A stretch of 64,000 bases of DNA from Alloalcanivorax dieselolei B5 (GTDB lineage Bacteria; Pseudomonadota; Gammaproteobacteria; Pseudomonadales; Alcanivoracaceae): contig NC_018691.1 in the NCBI RefSeq assembly GCF_000300005.1, positions 682,001 to 746,000 on the forward strand, given 5' to 3'. Position 1 is the stretch's first letter. Each line of letters begins with the position of its first letter. Shown here one piece after another: positions 21,550 to 30,272 of the stretch. The position numbers and the translations under genes are program-made. The notes below the pieces were generated by a model. That model was not told the origin of the DNA, ran no database searches, and saw only the letters and a list, made by a program, of their open reading frames with translations.

Positions 21550-22248
21550 ATGAACGTTCTGGGTCTTTTTAAATACTTCTTCGCCATCTTCGGACTTGCC
21601 GCGATTGTGACGGCGATCGTGCTGTATCTGGATACCGCCTCTTTCATGAAGGAGGCAGTGTCAGGGCAGGGGACGTTGGAGAATGTCCGTGAGCGGCGTG
21701 TGGACGAAAAGACCATATGTGAATGGGTATTGCGATTTCATACGGAGGACGGACGCCCAATCGAGTTTTCCACCAGGGCAGGGACGCGTTGCTCTGGAGT
21801 GCGGATAGGCGATGCCGTGCCGATCCTGTATTCGCCGGCCCGGCCCGCGGAGGCTCGGGTTGATGATTTCTTTGCGCTCTGGGGCGGTTCGATAATCGGT
21901 GGGTTGATCGGACCGGTATTCCTTTTGATCGGTGGCATCTGGATTGCGGCCGGCCGGCGAAAGCGGCGCCGGGTGGCTGTGCTGAAGCGTGAAGGGCGGC
22001 GGATCGAGACCGAACTGGAGCAAGTGGAGCAGGTGACTTCGGTGAAGGTGCAGTATCGCCATCCTTATCGGGTGGTGACACGAGGACGCGATCCGTTGAG
22101 CGGGGACAGCCGCCGTTTTCTCAGCGATTACTTATGGTACGACCCTTCCCCTTATTTGCAGGACGTGAGCGTGCCGGTGTTCATCGGGTGTGACGATCCG
22201 GGCCGCTATCACATGGATTTGTCGTTCCTGCCCAGGTCTCCGAAATAA
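21550..22248 (+). CDS. DUF3592-type membrane protein
   Basis: A 232-residue protein with an N-terminal transmembrane helix (residues 5-25) and a second around residues 110-135 followed by a basic stretch (GRRKRRR). The extracytoplasmic region between them (GDAVPILYSPARPAEARVDDFF) resembles the DUF3592 family, which has no assigned function. It follows the candidate immunity gene after 146 bp and precedes the convergent oxidoreductase. It may belong to the T6SS island, as a second immunity or accessory protein, or be an independent small gene. Confidence 0.6.
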   Translation: MNVLGLFKYFFAIFGLAAIVTAIVLYLDTASFMKEAVSGQGTLENVRERRVDEKTICEWVLRFHTEDGRPIEFSTRAGTRCSGVRIGDAVPILYSPARPAEARVDDFFALWGGSIIGGLIGPVFLLIGGIWIAAGRRKRRRVAVLKREGRRIETELEQVEQVTSVKVQYRHPYRVVTRGRDPLSGDSRRFLSDYLWYDPSPYLQDVSVPVFIGCDDPGRYHMDLSFLPRSPK

Positions 22249-22271
22249 CCACGACCGGGGCCGCCGGATGA

Positions 22272-23258
22272 TCAAGTCCCGACCTGGAGGATAACCTTGC
22301 CCAGGTGGTCATTGCCGGCCACCAGGTTCTGCGCCGAACGCACTTCCGTCCAAGGCAGTACCCGATCGATACGCGGCTTCAGCTTCCCCGCGGCCAGGGC
22401 GTTGTCCAGATCCTCACGCATTGCCTCGACGATGCGCACCTTCTCTTCCAGACTACGGGTGCGGAACGTCACGCCAATGATTTCCACCCGCTTGAAGGCC
22501 AGGGTTTCCATGTCCAGGGTGCCTTCGGCGCCGCCGAGACGGCCCACGCCGATGAGGCGCGCCTGTAGCGCCGCGGCTTTGATGTGGTCCGCCAGATAGG
22601 GGCCGCCCACATGGTCGATGATGATATCCACGCCCTGCCCATCGCTGGCGTCGAGTACTTGCTCAGCGAACCCGCCGGCTCCGGTATTGATGACGGTGTC
22701 CGCGCCGAGCGTGGTGAGCAGGGCGTCTTCCCGGTGGGTGCGGACGCCGGCGATGATCCGCCCGGCGCCCAGATGTCGCGCAATCTGGATCGCCATCTGA
22801 CCGACCCCGGAGTTGGCGGCATTGATCAGCACGGCGTCGCCGTCGCGCAGCTGCCCGGCGGTACGAAGCGCGTTGTGTTCGGTCATCAGGGCAACTATGG
22901 CACCGGCGCCTTCCTCGAACGTCCACGAGTCCGGGAGGGGCACCGGGAAGCGCGCGTCAATAGCGACGTACTCCGCCAGCCCGCCGCCCACCATGGTCAT
23001 CACCCGGTCGCCGACGCTGAATCCGCTGTCCTCATCGGCTTCGACGACGGTGCCGGCGGCATCCAGGCCCACCACGGCGGGGGCGCCGGCGGCCCCGGGA
23101 GCGGCGTGGGTGCCGGCCAGAACCGCCAGGTCGGCGCGATTCACCGAAGCGGCCTGGACCCGGATCAGCACCTGTCCTCTGGTCCGGGAAGGGGGCTCGA
23201 TGTCACCTTGCCGGATGGCCGGTGTCGCGTCGGAACGGTCGATGATCATGGCTTTCAC
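22272..23258 (-). CDS. NAD(P)H quinone oxidoreductase-like (zinc-free MDR family)
   Basis: A 328-residue medium-chain dehydrogenase/reductase of the quinone-oxidoreductase/crotonyl-CoA-reductase type. It has an N-terminal GroES-like fold (GQVLIRVQAASVNRADLAVLAG) and a Rossmann domain with NSGVGQMAIQIARHLGA. The zinc-ligand cysteines of alcohol dehydrogenases are absent. GTG at 23258 is chosen because AGGAGAG lies 5 bp upstream; the longer frame from 23303 has no such site. It is the last gene of the minus-strand TRAP/CoA operon, 56 bp after dctM, suggesting it reduces an intermediate of the same pathway. Confidence 0.8.
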   Translation of the reverse strand: MKAMIIDRSDATPAIRQGDIEPPSRTRGQVLIRVQAASVNRADLAVLAGTHAAPGAAGAPAVVGLDAAGTVVEADEDSGFSVGDRVMTMVGGGLAEYVAIDARFPVPLPDSWTFEEGAGAIVALMTEHNALRTAGQLRDGDAVLINAANSGVGQMAIQIARHLGAGRIIAGVRTHREDALLTTLGADTVINTGAGGFAEQVLDASDGQGVDIIIDHVGGPYLADHIKAAALQARLIGVGRLGGAEGTLDMETLAFKRVEIIGVTFRTRSLEEKVRIVEAMREDLDNALAAGKLKPRIDRVLPWTEVRSAQNLVAGNDHLGKVILQVGT

Positions 23259-23314
23259 GGCATCTCTCCTGTGATTGAACGCTGCTTTTCTTTCGACCTT
23301 CAATGATTCGGCCT

Positions 23315-24631
23315 TCAGCCGAGCATGTTGGCGGGCAACCAGGTGACAATGACCGGAAAGAAGAAAATCAGCAAGGTGGTGACCGCTTCCATGATCATGA
23401 ACCAGCCGGCACCACGGAACACGTCCACCAGTGGGGTGTCACGGTCGATGCCGGCGGTGACATAGACGTTCAGGCCCACTGGAGGTGTGATCAGACCGAT
23501 TTCGCACATTTTCACCGCCAGAATACCGAACCAGAGCGGGTCGAAGCCGAGTGACTGCACGGTGGGGAACAGGATCGGCAGCGTGATCACCAGCATCGAG
23601 AACGCGTCCAGGAACATGCCCAGCGGCAGATAGATCAACAGCAGCAGGCCGATGATCAGTAGTGGCGGTAGATCCACGGTGGTGACGGCCTCGACGATGT
23701 ATTGCGGCGCGCCCACCAGGGTAAGGAAGTAGCTGAAGATGCCGGCGCCGAGCATGGTCATCAGGATCATCACCGTGGTGCTGATCGAGGAGCGGAAGCT
23801 GTCCTTCAGGTTGCCGCCGAGATTGGCGCGCGCCTGTCGTGAGCAGAGCAGCATCAGGAAGGCGGCGAAGGCGCCGATCGCCCCGGCCTCGGTGGGGGTG
23901 ACGAAGCCCAGGTAAATGCCGCCGAGCACCACCACGAACAGCACGATCACCTGCCAGGCGTCGCCCAGGGAGGTAAAGCGTTCCCCCCAGCCATAGCGGG
24001 GCTGGGTCTGGTGGCGACCGGGCATGATCTTTTTGCTGACCACCACGATGCCGACGATGAACACCAGGGTGGACAACAAACCCGGCAGTACCCCGGCCAC
24101 CAGCATGGCGCCGGCGGACACTTCGGTGAGCGCGGCATAGAAGATCAACAGCACGCTCGGCGGAATCAGCACACCCAGCACGCCGCCGGCGGCCACCGCG
24201 CCGGTGCTCAGCCGGCGGTCGTAACCGGCCTGTTTCATTTCCGGCAGGGCGACGGCGCCGACGGTGGCGGCGGTGGCCACGCTGGAACCGGAGGTGGCGG
24301 CGAACCCGGCGCTGGTAAGGACGCTGGCGATGGCCAGGCCGCCGGGCAACTGGCCGACCCATTTGCGTGCCACACTGAACAGTCTCTGCCCGACACCGGC
24401 TTTTTGCGCGAAGTTGCCCATCAGGATAAACAGCGGGATCACGGTCAGCAGGTAGACCGCGGTCTGGGTGTAAGAAAATGCCTTGAGGCGGTTCAGCGCG
24501 AAGTCCAGATCCTCCACCATCACCACGCCGGCGACGCCGGCCAGGGCCAGGGAGGCGAAGACGGGCACGCCGGTGGCCAGCAGCACGAAGACCAGGCCAA
24601 TGGCCAGCAGGGTAGCGGTCATTTCATCCAT
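23315..24631 (-). CDS. dctM: TRAP transporter large permease subunit
   Basis: A 438-residue DctM-family protein with about twelve hydrophobic segments, including the typical GVPVFASLALAG start and the later PTEAGAIGAFAAF and LITPPVGLNVYV regions. DctM forms the sodium-driven channel of TRAP transporters that import organic acids captured by the periplasmic P subunit. It lies 21 bp downstream of dctQ, in the operon thiolase-ligase-P-Q-M-oxidoreductase. Confidence 0.92.
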   Translation of the reverse strand: MDEMTATLLAIGLVFVLLATGVPVFASLALAGVAGVVMVEDLDFALNRLKAFSYTQTAVYLLTVIPLFILMGNFAQKAGVGQRLFSVARKWVGQLPGGLAIASVLTSAGFAATSGSSVATAATVGAVALPEMKQAGYDRRLSTGAVAAGGVLGVLIPPSVLLIFYAALTEVSAGAMLVAGVLPGLLSTLVFIVGIVVVSKKIMPGRHQTQPRYGWGERFTSLGDAWQVIVLFVVVLGGIYLGFVTPTEAGAIGAFAAFLMLLCSRQARANLGGNLKDSFRSSISTTVMILMTMLGAGIFSYFLTLVGAPQYIVEAVTTVDLPPLLIIGLLLLIYLPLGMFLDAFSMLVITLPILFPTVQSLGFDPLWFGILAVKMCEIGLITPPVGLNVYVTAGIDRDTPLVDVFRGAGWFMIMEAVTTLLIFFFPVIVTWLPANMLG

Positions 24632-24652
24632 AGCGGGTCTCTCATTGGCCTG

Positions 24653-25168
24653 TCAGTCGGTGTGCGGGGCTGGCGTGGAAGGCTGATCCCGGCCCAGCAG
24701 AGCCAGGCCGGAATACAGCAGCATTTGCGCGGTGGCGAACCAGAGGCCGACAGCCAGGGCGATTTTCGCCCACCAGATCGGGAATTCGATGTAGCCCCAG
24801 CGGAACTCCTTGATCTGGAACGAGTGAATCGCATCCAGCGTCGAGGGCCAGGTCAGCAAGGCCAGGGCCAGCGCGGCGGCGGCCCAGGAAAAGGCGTTCA
24901 TGGCCCGGGCCACCGGCACCGGCGCCAGTTTCACCAGGGCATCCACGCGGATGTGGCCGTGTTCCATCTGGGTCCAGCCCAGGCCGAGGAACACGATCAG
25001 CACCAGGGCGATTTCCGACAGCTCGAAGATGCCGGTGATCGGCCGGTTGAGCACGGAGCGGACGGTGGCGTCCAGGGTGATCGCCACCATCAGAAAGGCG
25101 AGCGAAACCAGTGCCACGCCGCCAAACACATTGGCCAGGGCCCGGAATGGCCGTTCAAGGAAGGTCAT
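24653..25168 (-). CDS. dctQ: TRAP transporter small permease subunit
   Basis: A 171-residue DctQ protein with four hydrophobic segments and the family pattern ELSEIALVLIVFLGLGWTQMEHGHIRVDAL. It partners DctM in the inner membrane. It starts 51 bp after the P-subunit gene, and the spacing indicates a single transcript with the genes on either side. Confidence 0.9.
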   Translation of the reverse strand: MTFLERPFRALANVFGGVALVSLAFLMVAITLDATVRSVLNRPITGIFELSEIALVLIVFLGLGWTQMEHGHIRVDALVKLAPVPVARAMNAFSWAAAALALALLTWPSTLDAIHSFQIKEFRWGYIEFPIWWAKIALAVGLWFATAQMLLYSGLALLGRDQPSTPAPHTD

Positions 25169-25219
25169 GATTGCCTCGTTATTGTTGTCATCCGATGCGG
25201 TGCCGGGAGGGGCGGAGCT

Positions 25220-26317
25220 TTACCGCTCCGCCGCCAGTTCTATAGGCCGCTCCAGGGTACCGTTGGCGTCGTGCTTGGCGATGGCCGCGTCCACCAGCGC
25301 CTGCATCCTGGCGCCGTCGATGTTGGCCGGTTTGGCTACCCGTTCGATCCAGCCCTCCACCTGGGCCGGTTGGATCAGTCCCTTGGCTTCGGCTTTCTCG
25401 GCATCGCTGAGCGAGGAGAATTTGGCGCCTTCCTTGAGCGCGGTTTTTACATACTCCCGGGAAGTGGCGCCGTAGATTTCGGTGTACTTGCCAGCGTAAA
25501 TCTCTTCCACCAGCTCGTTGCAGATCCCCTGCACCTTGTCCGGCAGTTCGTTCCAGGTGCTCATGCTCATGATGGTGGCGGCGGGAGCATGAGGGCCGTC
25601 GCCCAGGTCGGTGAAGTAGGGCGCGATTTCATGCAGCTTGTAAGCAATGGAGGTCATGAAATCGAAACCGTAGACGCCGTCCAGAACACCCCGTTCCAGG
25701 GCGGTGTAAACTTCCGGTGCCGCCATCGGCACGGCGGTGCCGCCGAGGCGCTCGATCACTTCCGTGGCCACGCCGTAGCCGCGAATCCGTTTGCCCTTGA
25801 TGTCCTCCAGGGAGCGGATCGGTTCGCGGGTCACCAGAGGGGCGTAATACCAGTTGGTCCAGTACATCACCTTGGACCGGTGCCGTTGCTCCCACTCCTG
25901 ACGCAGCGGCTCGAACTGCTGGTACAGATCGCGGCACACCAGCTGCAGGGCGTCGGCGCGCTGCATGCGGAAATACCAGTCCAGGCCCCGGGTCACCGGC
26001 AGTTCCGCCTGATAGTAGCCGGGGGAAATCAGGGACATTTCGGACGTGGCGTCGCGGACCGCCGCCAGATGCTCGCCGACCTTGTTCAGCGATTGGGCCC
26101 AGAAACGGCGAATTTTCACCGCGTCGCCGGCGCGTTTTTCCAGTTCGTCGAGGAACCAGCTGTCCAGGCGCGAAGGGCCGGCGGTTTCGGAAATGTAGGT
26201 ATCGAACTTGATGCGGGTGGTGGACGCGGACCAGGCCGGTACCGACAAACCGCTCAGCATGCCGGCGCCGGCGAGGGCGGCGCTGCCTTTGAGGAAATCC
26301 CTTCTTTTTATTGTCAT
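25220..26317 (-). CDS. dctP: TRAP transporter substrate-binding protein, Tat-exported
   Basis: A 365-residue periplasmic DctP-family protein. The ATG at 26317 gives a twin-arginine signal, KRRDFLKGSAALAGAGML, followed by a PAWSAS processing region, so export is probably through Tat. Family features are IKGKRIRGYGVATEVIERLGG, the substrate-carboxylate arginine region, and PEVYTALERGVLDGVYG. Downstream lie dctQ and dctM; upstream are an acyl-CoA synthetase and a thiolase. A carboxylate that is activated to a CoA ester after uptake is the likely ligand, but its identity is unknown. Confidence 0.9.
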   Translation of the reverse strand: MTIKRRDFLKGSAALAGAGMLSGLSVPAWSASTTRIKFDTYISETAGPSRLDSWFLDELEKRAGDAVKIRRFWAQSLNKVGEHLAAVRDATSEMSLISPGYYQAELPVTRGLDWYFRMQRADALQLVCRDLYQQFEPLRQEWEQRHRSKVMYWTNWYYAPLVTREPIRSLEDIKGKRIRGYGVATEVIERLGGTAVPMAAPEVYTALERGVLDGVYGFDFMTSIAYKLHEIAPYFTDLGDGPHAPAATIMSMSTWNELPDKVQGICNELVEEIYAGKYTEIYGATSREYVKTALKEGAKFSSLSDAEKAEAKGLIQPAQVEGWIERVAKPANIDGARMQALVDAAIAKHDANGTLERPIELAAER

Positions 26318-26373
26318 CACGTGTCTCCTGTTATTGTCTTGGTCAGTGTCATTGGGATTGTTTTTCTGTTTCT

Positions 26374-27906
26374 TCAGAGAGAAGCGGTGGCGCCGCTCTC
26401 CACTCGGCTCTCCACTCGTTTGCGCAGCTCGGTCTTCAAAATTTTGCCGTAGCTGTTTTTCGGCAGGTCGTCGCAAAAGTAATATTTCTTTGGCTTTTTG
26501 AACGAGGCCATGCGTTGGCTGAACCATTGATTCAGGTCTTCGGCCTGGACGTCGTCGGCCACCACGAAGGCGACCACGATTTCACCCCATTCCGGATCCT
26601 GTTCACCGATCACCGAGACCTCGCTGATGGCCGGGTGCTGCGCCAGTACCTCTTCCACCTCGCGTGGATAAATGTTGGTGCCGCCGGAAATAATCACGTC
26701 CTTGGAGCGGTCGGTGAGGGTCAGAAAGCCCTGCTCATCGAGGAAGCCGATGTCCCCGGTGCGCAGCCAGCCGTCCACCAGGGTGTCGCGGCTGGCGTCT
26801 TCATTACGCCAGTAGCCCGCCATCACGGTGAGGCCGCGCACCACCACTTCACCGGGCTCCCCTGGGGGAAGAGGGCACATTTGCGCATCCACCACCTGCA
26901 CGTCGACGCAGGATTGCGCGCGTCCCACGGAGGCCAGGTGGCGTTCCCAGTCGGGGGCGTCGTGGTCGGCGATGTGCCGCCGGTCCAGGGCGGTGATGGT
27001 CATCGGGCTTTCGCCCTGGCCGTAGATCTGGATGAAACGCGGGCCGAGCACGGAAAGGGCGTCGCGAATGTCCGCGGTGTACATCGGCGCGCCGCCGTAG
27101 ACCACGCTTTTCAGGCCTTCTCCGTGCTCGCCCTGGCGGCGCGCTTCCGCCACCATCCGTTTGACCATGGTCGGCGCCGCGAACAGTGATACCCGGTCGA
27201 GCCGCCGGGCCAGGTCCAGCACCTCGGCGGCATCGAAGCCCCGCGAGACCGGCAGGATATGGCGGGCGCCGGCGCGAACGAAGATGAAGTTATACAGGCC
27301 CGCGCCGTGGGACATGGGCGCGGCGTAGAGCAGGGCGTCGTCGCCGGTTACCGGCTCCACATCCACCGGGTAGCACAGTGCCATGGCGACCAGGTTGCCG
27401 TGGGAGAGCATGACGCCTTTGGAGCGGCCGGTGGTGCCGGAGGTATAGAACAGCCAAGCCAGATCATCGGAACGGCGCGGATGCGGAGGTTGCGTGCGGG
27501 CCGTTGGCGTGCCGCTGGCAACCAGATCGCCGGCGGCCAGTTCGACGCCGCTCTCCAGGGGCCGATCCTGGAAAGTGTGGCCGTCGTCGGTGATCACCAG
27601 CTTGCTTTCCGCGTTGCCGGCGATCCAGGCCGCTTCCGCGGCGTGCAGTTTGGCGTTCACGGGGACCGCCACGGCGCCGCTCCACCAGATGCCGTACATC
27701 AGCGGCAGGTAGTCCACGCCGTTCTTCATGAACAGCGCCACCCGGTCGCCGGGGACCACGCCATGGCGCTCCCGCAGCAGGCCGCCGACAGCGGCGGCGC
27801 GGTCGGCGAAGGTGCGGTAATCCGCCACCTGTTCGGCACCGTGAAACAGTGCCGGGCGTTGCGGGTGGCAGCGGGCCTGATCGTGCAGCCAGTTTGCGAT
27901 ATTCAT
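26374..27906 (-). CDS. Acyl-CoA synthetase (AMP-forming)
   Basis: A 510-residue adenylate-forming ligase that activates a carboxylic acid to its CoA thioester. Motif A5-type FYTSGTTGRSKGVMLSHGN binds ATP, GWLRTGDIGFLDEQGFL is the hinge-side signature, and the C-terminal lysine region reads PKNSYGKILKTELRKRV. The size and the KDVIISGGTNIYPREVEEVL motif put it with short/medium-chain or aromatic acid ligases. It begins 6 bp after the thiolase and is followed by the TRAP genes, making an uptake-and-activation unit. Substrate not assignable. Confidence 0.87.
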   Translation of the reverse strand: MNIANWLHDQARCHPQRPALFHGAEQVADYRTFADRAAAVGGLLRERHGVVPGDRVALFMKNGVDYLPLMYGIWWSGAVAVPVNAKLHAAEAAWIAGNAESKLVITDDGHTFQDRPLESGVELAAGDLVASGTPTARTQPPHPRRSDDLAWLFYTSGTTGRSKGVMLSHGNLVAMALCYPVDVEPVTGDDALLYAAPMSHGAGLYNFIFVRAGARHILPVSRGFDAAEVLDLARRLDRVSLFAAPTMVKRMVAEARRQGEHGEGLKSVVYGGAPMYTADIRDALSVLGPRFIQIYGQGESPMTITALDRRHIADHDAPDWERHLASVGRAQSCVDVQVVDAQMCPLPPGEPGEVVVRGLTVMAGYWRNEDASRDTLVDGWLRTGDIGFLDEQGFLTLTDRSKDVIISGGTNIYPREVEEVLAQHPAISEVSVIGEQDPEWGEIVVAFVVADDVQAEDLNQWFSQRMASFKKPKKYYFCDDLPKNSYGKILKTELRKRVESRVESGATASL

Positions 27907-27912
27907 CGGTGA

Positions 27913-29097
27913 TCAGGCCCTCTTCGCCTGCAGCACCGAGGCGTAATTGGCCACGGCGGCACCGCCCATGTTGAAAATCAGGCCGGTTTCGGCACCGGGA
28001 CGGGCCCGTCCGACGGCCTGGCCGGTGAGTTGCCGGAACGCCAGGGCGTGCATGGAGACGCCGGTGGCGCCCACCGGATGTCCCTTGGCCTTGAGCCCCC
28101 CGGACAGGTTGACCGGCAGACGGCCGTCGGCGAATACGGTGCCTTCCTCCAACGCGCGGGCACCCTGGCCAGCGGGGGCGAGGCCCATGGCTTCGTAGAT
28201 CAACAGTTCAGCGATGGTGAAGCAGTCATGGACCTCGGCGAAATGCAGATCCTCCAGGGTCACCCCGGCTTGCTGGTAAGCCTGGGACAAAGCCCGTCGC
28301 GGGCCTTCGAAGGCGAGGAAGTTGCGGCTGTTCATTGGCAGCAGATCGTTCACCTGCACCGCCGAGCGAATCGCCACCTGGCGAGGGAAGTCCCGGGCCC
28401 GCTCCGCCGAGGCGAGCACGATGGCGGCGGCGCCGTCGGTGATCAGCGAGCAGTCGGTGAGCCGAAGCGGGTCGGCGATCATCGGGTTCTGTTCCGAGAC
28501 AGTGTTGCACTCGTCAAAACTGAGAGGCCGGTGCATTTGCGCCAGCGGGTTGTCCATGGCGTTGCCGTGGTTCTTCTCGGCGATGCGGGCCATGGCCGCC
28601 AGCGGGTCGCCGTAACGCTCCTGGTAGGCGCGGGCGGCGACGCCGAATACCTGCGGAAAACTGAGCCCGGCTTCGCGCGGGTCGTTCTGATAGCCGGCGC
28701 CAGCCAGGGCGCGGGTGACATCGGCGGTGCTGTTGGCGGTCATCTTCTCCGCGCCCACCACCAGTACCAGGTCGGCGGCGCCGGAACGGATCGCGTTGAT
28801 ACCAGCGAACACCGCCGCGGCGCCGGAGGCGCAGGCGTTTTCGCAGCGGCTGGCGGGAGTGAAGCGCAGTCCGGGATCCGCCTGCAATACCAGCGAGGCG
28901 GGGAAGCCATCCGGGACCATGCCGGAGTTGAAATGGCCGAGAAAAATCTGATCGATGTCGCTGGCGTCCACCTGGGCGTCGTCGAGCGCCTCGCGGCTGG
29001 CTTCGACGATCAGGTCTTCCAGGGTGGTGTCGTTGAGGCGACCGAAGCGGGTATGACCGCTGGCGACAATGGCGACGGAGTGGTCCTGCTGAGTCAT
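27913..29097 (-). CDS. Thiolase-family protein (SCP-x/acetyl-CoA acetyltransferase type)
   Basis: A 394-residue thiolase-fold protein with an apparent catalytic set: nucleophile Cys89 in CENACASG, the HDCF region in FAEVHDCFTIAEL, and GGLKAKGHPVGATG. The HDCF signature is that of SCP-x-like thiolases, which cleave or form 3-oxoacyl-CoA. It is the first gene of the minus-strand operon and diverges from the PAS-LuxR regulator with a 164-bp gap containing a palindromic site. With the ligase downstream it suggests beta-oxidation-like breakdown of the imported acid. Confidence 0.85.
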   Translation of the reverse strand: MTQQDHSVAIVASGHTRFGRLNDTTLEDLIVEASREALDDAQVDASDIDQIFLGHFNSGMVPDGFPASLVLQADPGLRFTPASRCENACASGAAAVFAGINAIRSGAADLVLVVGAEKMTANSTADVTRALAGAGYQNDPREAGLSFPQVFGVAARAYQERYGDPLAAMARIAEKNHGNAMDNPLAQMHRPLSFDECNTVSEQNPMIADPLRLTDCSLITDGAAAIVLASAERARDFPRQVAIRSAVQVNDLLPMNSRNFLAFEGPRRALSQAYQQAGVTLEDLHFAEVHDCFTIAELLIYEAMGLAPAGQGARALEEGTVFADGRLPVNLSGGLKAKGHPVGATGVSMHALAFRQLTGQAVGRARPGAETGLIFNMGGAAVANYASVLQAKRA

Positions 29098-29205
29098 GAG
29101 GCACCTCTGTTGTTTTTGTTCGCGGGGGTCGCGGTACCGGCACTTGCCAGACCGTCGGTTCTATTTACAATGTGGTCCATTCCCGTCCCGTACCGCTATT
29201 CGTGC

Positions 29206-29221
29206 AACTACGTACGTGACT
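29206..29221. promoter_or_regulatory. Candidate LuxR-type operator
   Basis: AACTACGTACGTGACT is a near-palindrome centred on a perfect ACGTACGT (29210-29217). It lies in the divergent region between the thiolase operon and the PAS-LuxR gene, about 110 bp from the thiolase start and 41 bp from the regulator start. The position suits control of both. No footprint knowledge supports it. Confidence 0.35.
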
Positions 29222-29261
29222 AAGAGTGCCTTCCGGGGACCTGACTGCGAGAGGTGTCGCG

Positions 29262-29825
29262 ATGCACGATTCCGTCACCAGCGAGGATCTGGAACGTCTG
29301 GCTTTCCGTGTTTCGCCGGCGCCCCAGGTGATTACCCGGCAGCGGGCCATGCTGGATTTCAATGAAGCGTTCAACGCTTTGTTCGGTTATTCCCGGGAGC
29401 AATTGCTGGGCCAGCTGATCCTGCGTCTGTACCCCTCCATGGCGGATTTCCAGGCCATCGGCGATCGCTGCCTGAGCTGGTTGCAGCGCAACCGCTCCTA
29501 TTCCGATGAACGCTTCATGCAGCACCGTTCCGGCGAGGTGTTTTGGGCCCGCGCCAACGGCTACACGTTGACGCCGGAGTCGCCCTTCGAGCTGATGGTG
29601 TGGCACTTCGAACGCATCGATAACCCGATCCAGGCGACGGTGAAACTCACCCCCAGGGAACGGCAGATTTCCGCCTATATCGTCAACGGTCTCACCTGTA
29701 AGGAGATCGGGCGCAAGCTGGGTATTTCCCATCGCACGGTGGAAGTCCACCGTGGTCGTCTGATGAAGAAGCTGGAAGCGAAGAACACCGCTGAACTGGT
29801 ATCGAAAATCATCGTTCTGAGATAA
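29262..29825 (+). CDS. PAS-LuxR transcriptional regulator
   Basis: A 187-residue regulator with an N-terminal PAS fold (FNEAFNALFGYSREQLLGQ to about residue 115) and a C-terminal LuxR/FixJ helix-turn-helix (LTPRERQISAYIVNGLTCKEIGRKLGISHRTVEVHRGRLMKKL). The ATG at 29262 follows GAGAGG; an upstream in-frame start at 29226 lacks a site. There is no phosphoreceiver, so a small ligand bound by the PAS domain is the likely signal. It diverges from the thiolase/TRAP operon, its probable target. Confidence 0.88.
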   Translation: MHDSVTSEDLERLAFRVSPAPQVITRQRAMLDFNEAFNALFGYSREQLLGQLILRLYPSMADFQAIGDRCLSWLQRNRSYSDERFMQHRSGEVFWARANGYTLTPESPFELMVWHFERIDNPIQATVKLTPRERQISAYIVNGLTCKEIGRKLGISHRTVEVHRGRLMKKLEAKNTAELVSKIIVLR

Positions 29826-29875
29826 CCGTGGATGTCGATCCGGCGCCGGCCGGTTCGACCAGATCAGGAAAGCCC

Positions 29876-29899
29876 TTAGAGACCTTAAACAGGCTCTTA
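29876..29899. repeat. Short relic sharing the end of the 35.4-kb transposon-like element
   Basis: TTA-GAG at the left and the 14-mer TAAACAGGCTCTTA at the right repeat the terminal sequence and the TTA flank of the element at 35455-35737. A further degenerate copy, GAACAGGCCCTTA, lies just past the next gene at about 30279-30291. These may be excision scars or decayed ends. The stretch also sits just upstream of the ribosome-binding site of the DUF1428 gene. Confidence 0.4.
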
Positions 29900-29915
29900 A
29901 ATCAAGGAGATAACG

Positions 29916-30272
29916 ATGAACTACGTGGACGGTTTCTTACTGCCTTTACCGAAAGAGGACCTGGACGCTTATCTGGAGATGTCCCGCAAGGCCGGAGAAG
30001 TGTGGAAGGAATACGGCGCCATCGATTACGTGGAATGCGTGGCCGATGATGTGCCGGACGGTGAAGTCACCTCCTTTCCCATGAGCGTCAAGCTGGAGCC
30101 CGGAGAAGTGGTGGTGTTCTCCTGGATCACCTACGCCTCGCGGGAGGAGCGGGATCGCATCAATGAGCAGGTGATGCAGGATCCGCGCATCGCCGGCATG
30201 GATCCGGCCACCATGCCCTTCGATGGCAAGCGGATGATGTGGGGCGGATTCCGGCCGGTGTTGAGCCTTTAA
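29916..30272 (+). CDS. DUF1428 family protein (YbaA-like)
   Basis: A 118-residue small soluble protein beginning MNYVDGFLLPLPKEDLDAYLEM and ending MPFDGKRMMWGGFRPVLSL, both typical of the DUF1428/YbaA family with its ferredoxin-like (dimeric alpha+beta barrel) fold. Function is not established. AAGGAGATA precedes the ATG. It lies between the PAS-LuxR gene and yqiA in the region that separates cpdA from yqiA-parE and has no obvious link to either side. Confidence 0.88.
   Translation: MNYVDGFLLPLPKEDLDAYLEMSRKAGEVWKEYGAIDYVECVADDVPDGEVTSFPMSVKLEPGEVVVFSWITYASREERDRINEQVMQDPRIAGMDPATMPFDGKRMMWGGFRPVLSL

Noticed and set aside
24011-26452. An 813-codon open frame opposite dctM, dctQ and dctP
   Set aside because: It crosses three confirmed genes and their gaps, has Gly/His/Gln-rich low-complexity composition, and no motif.
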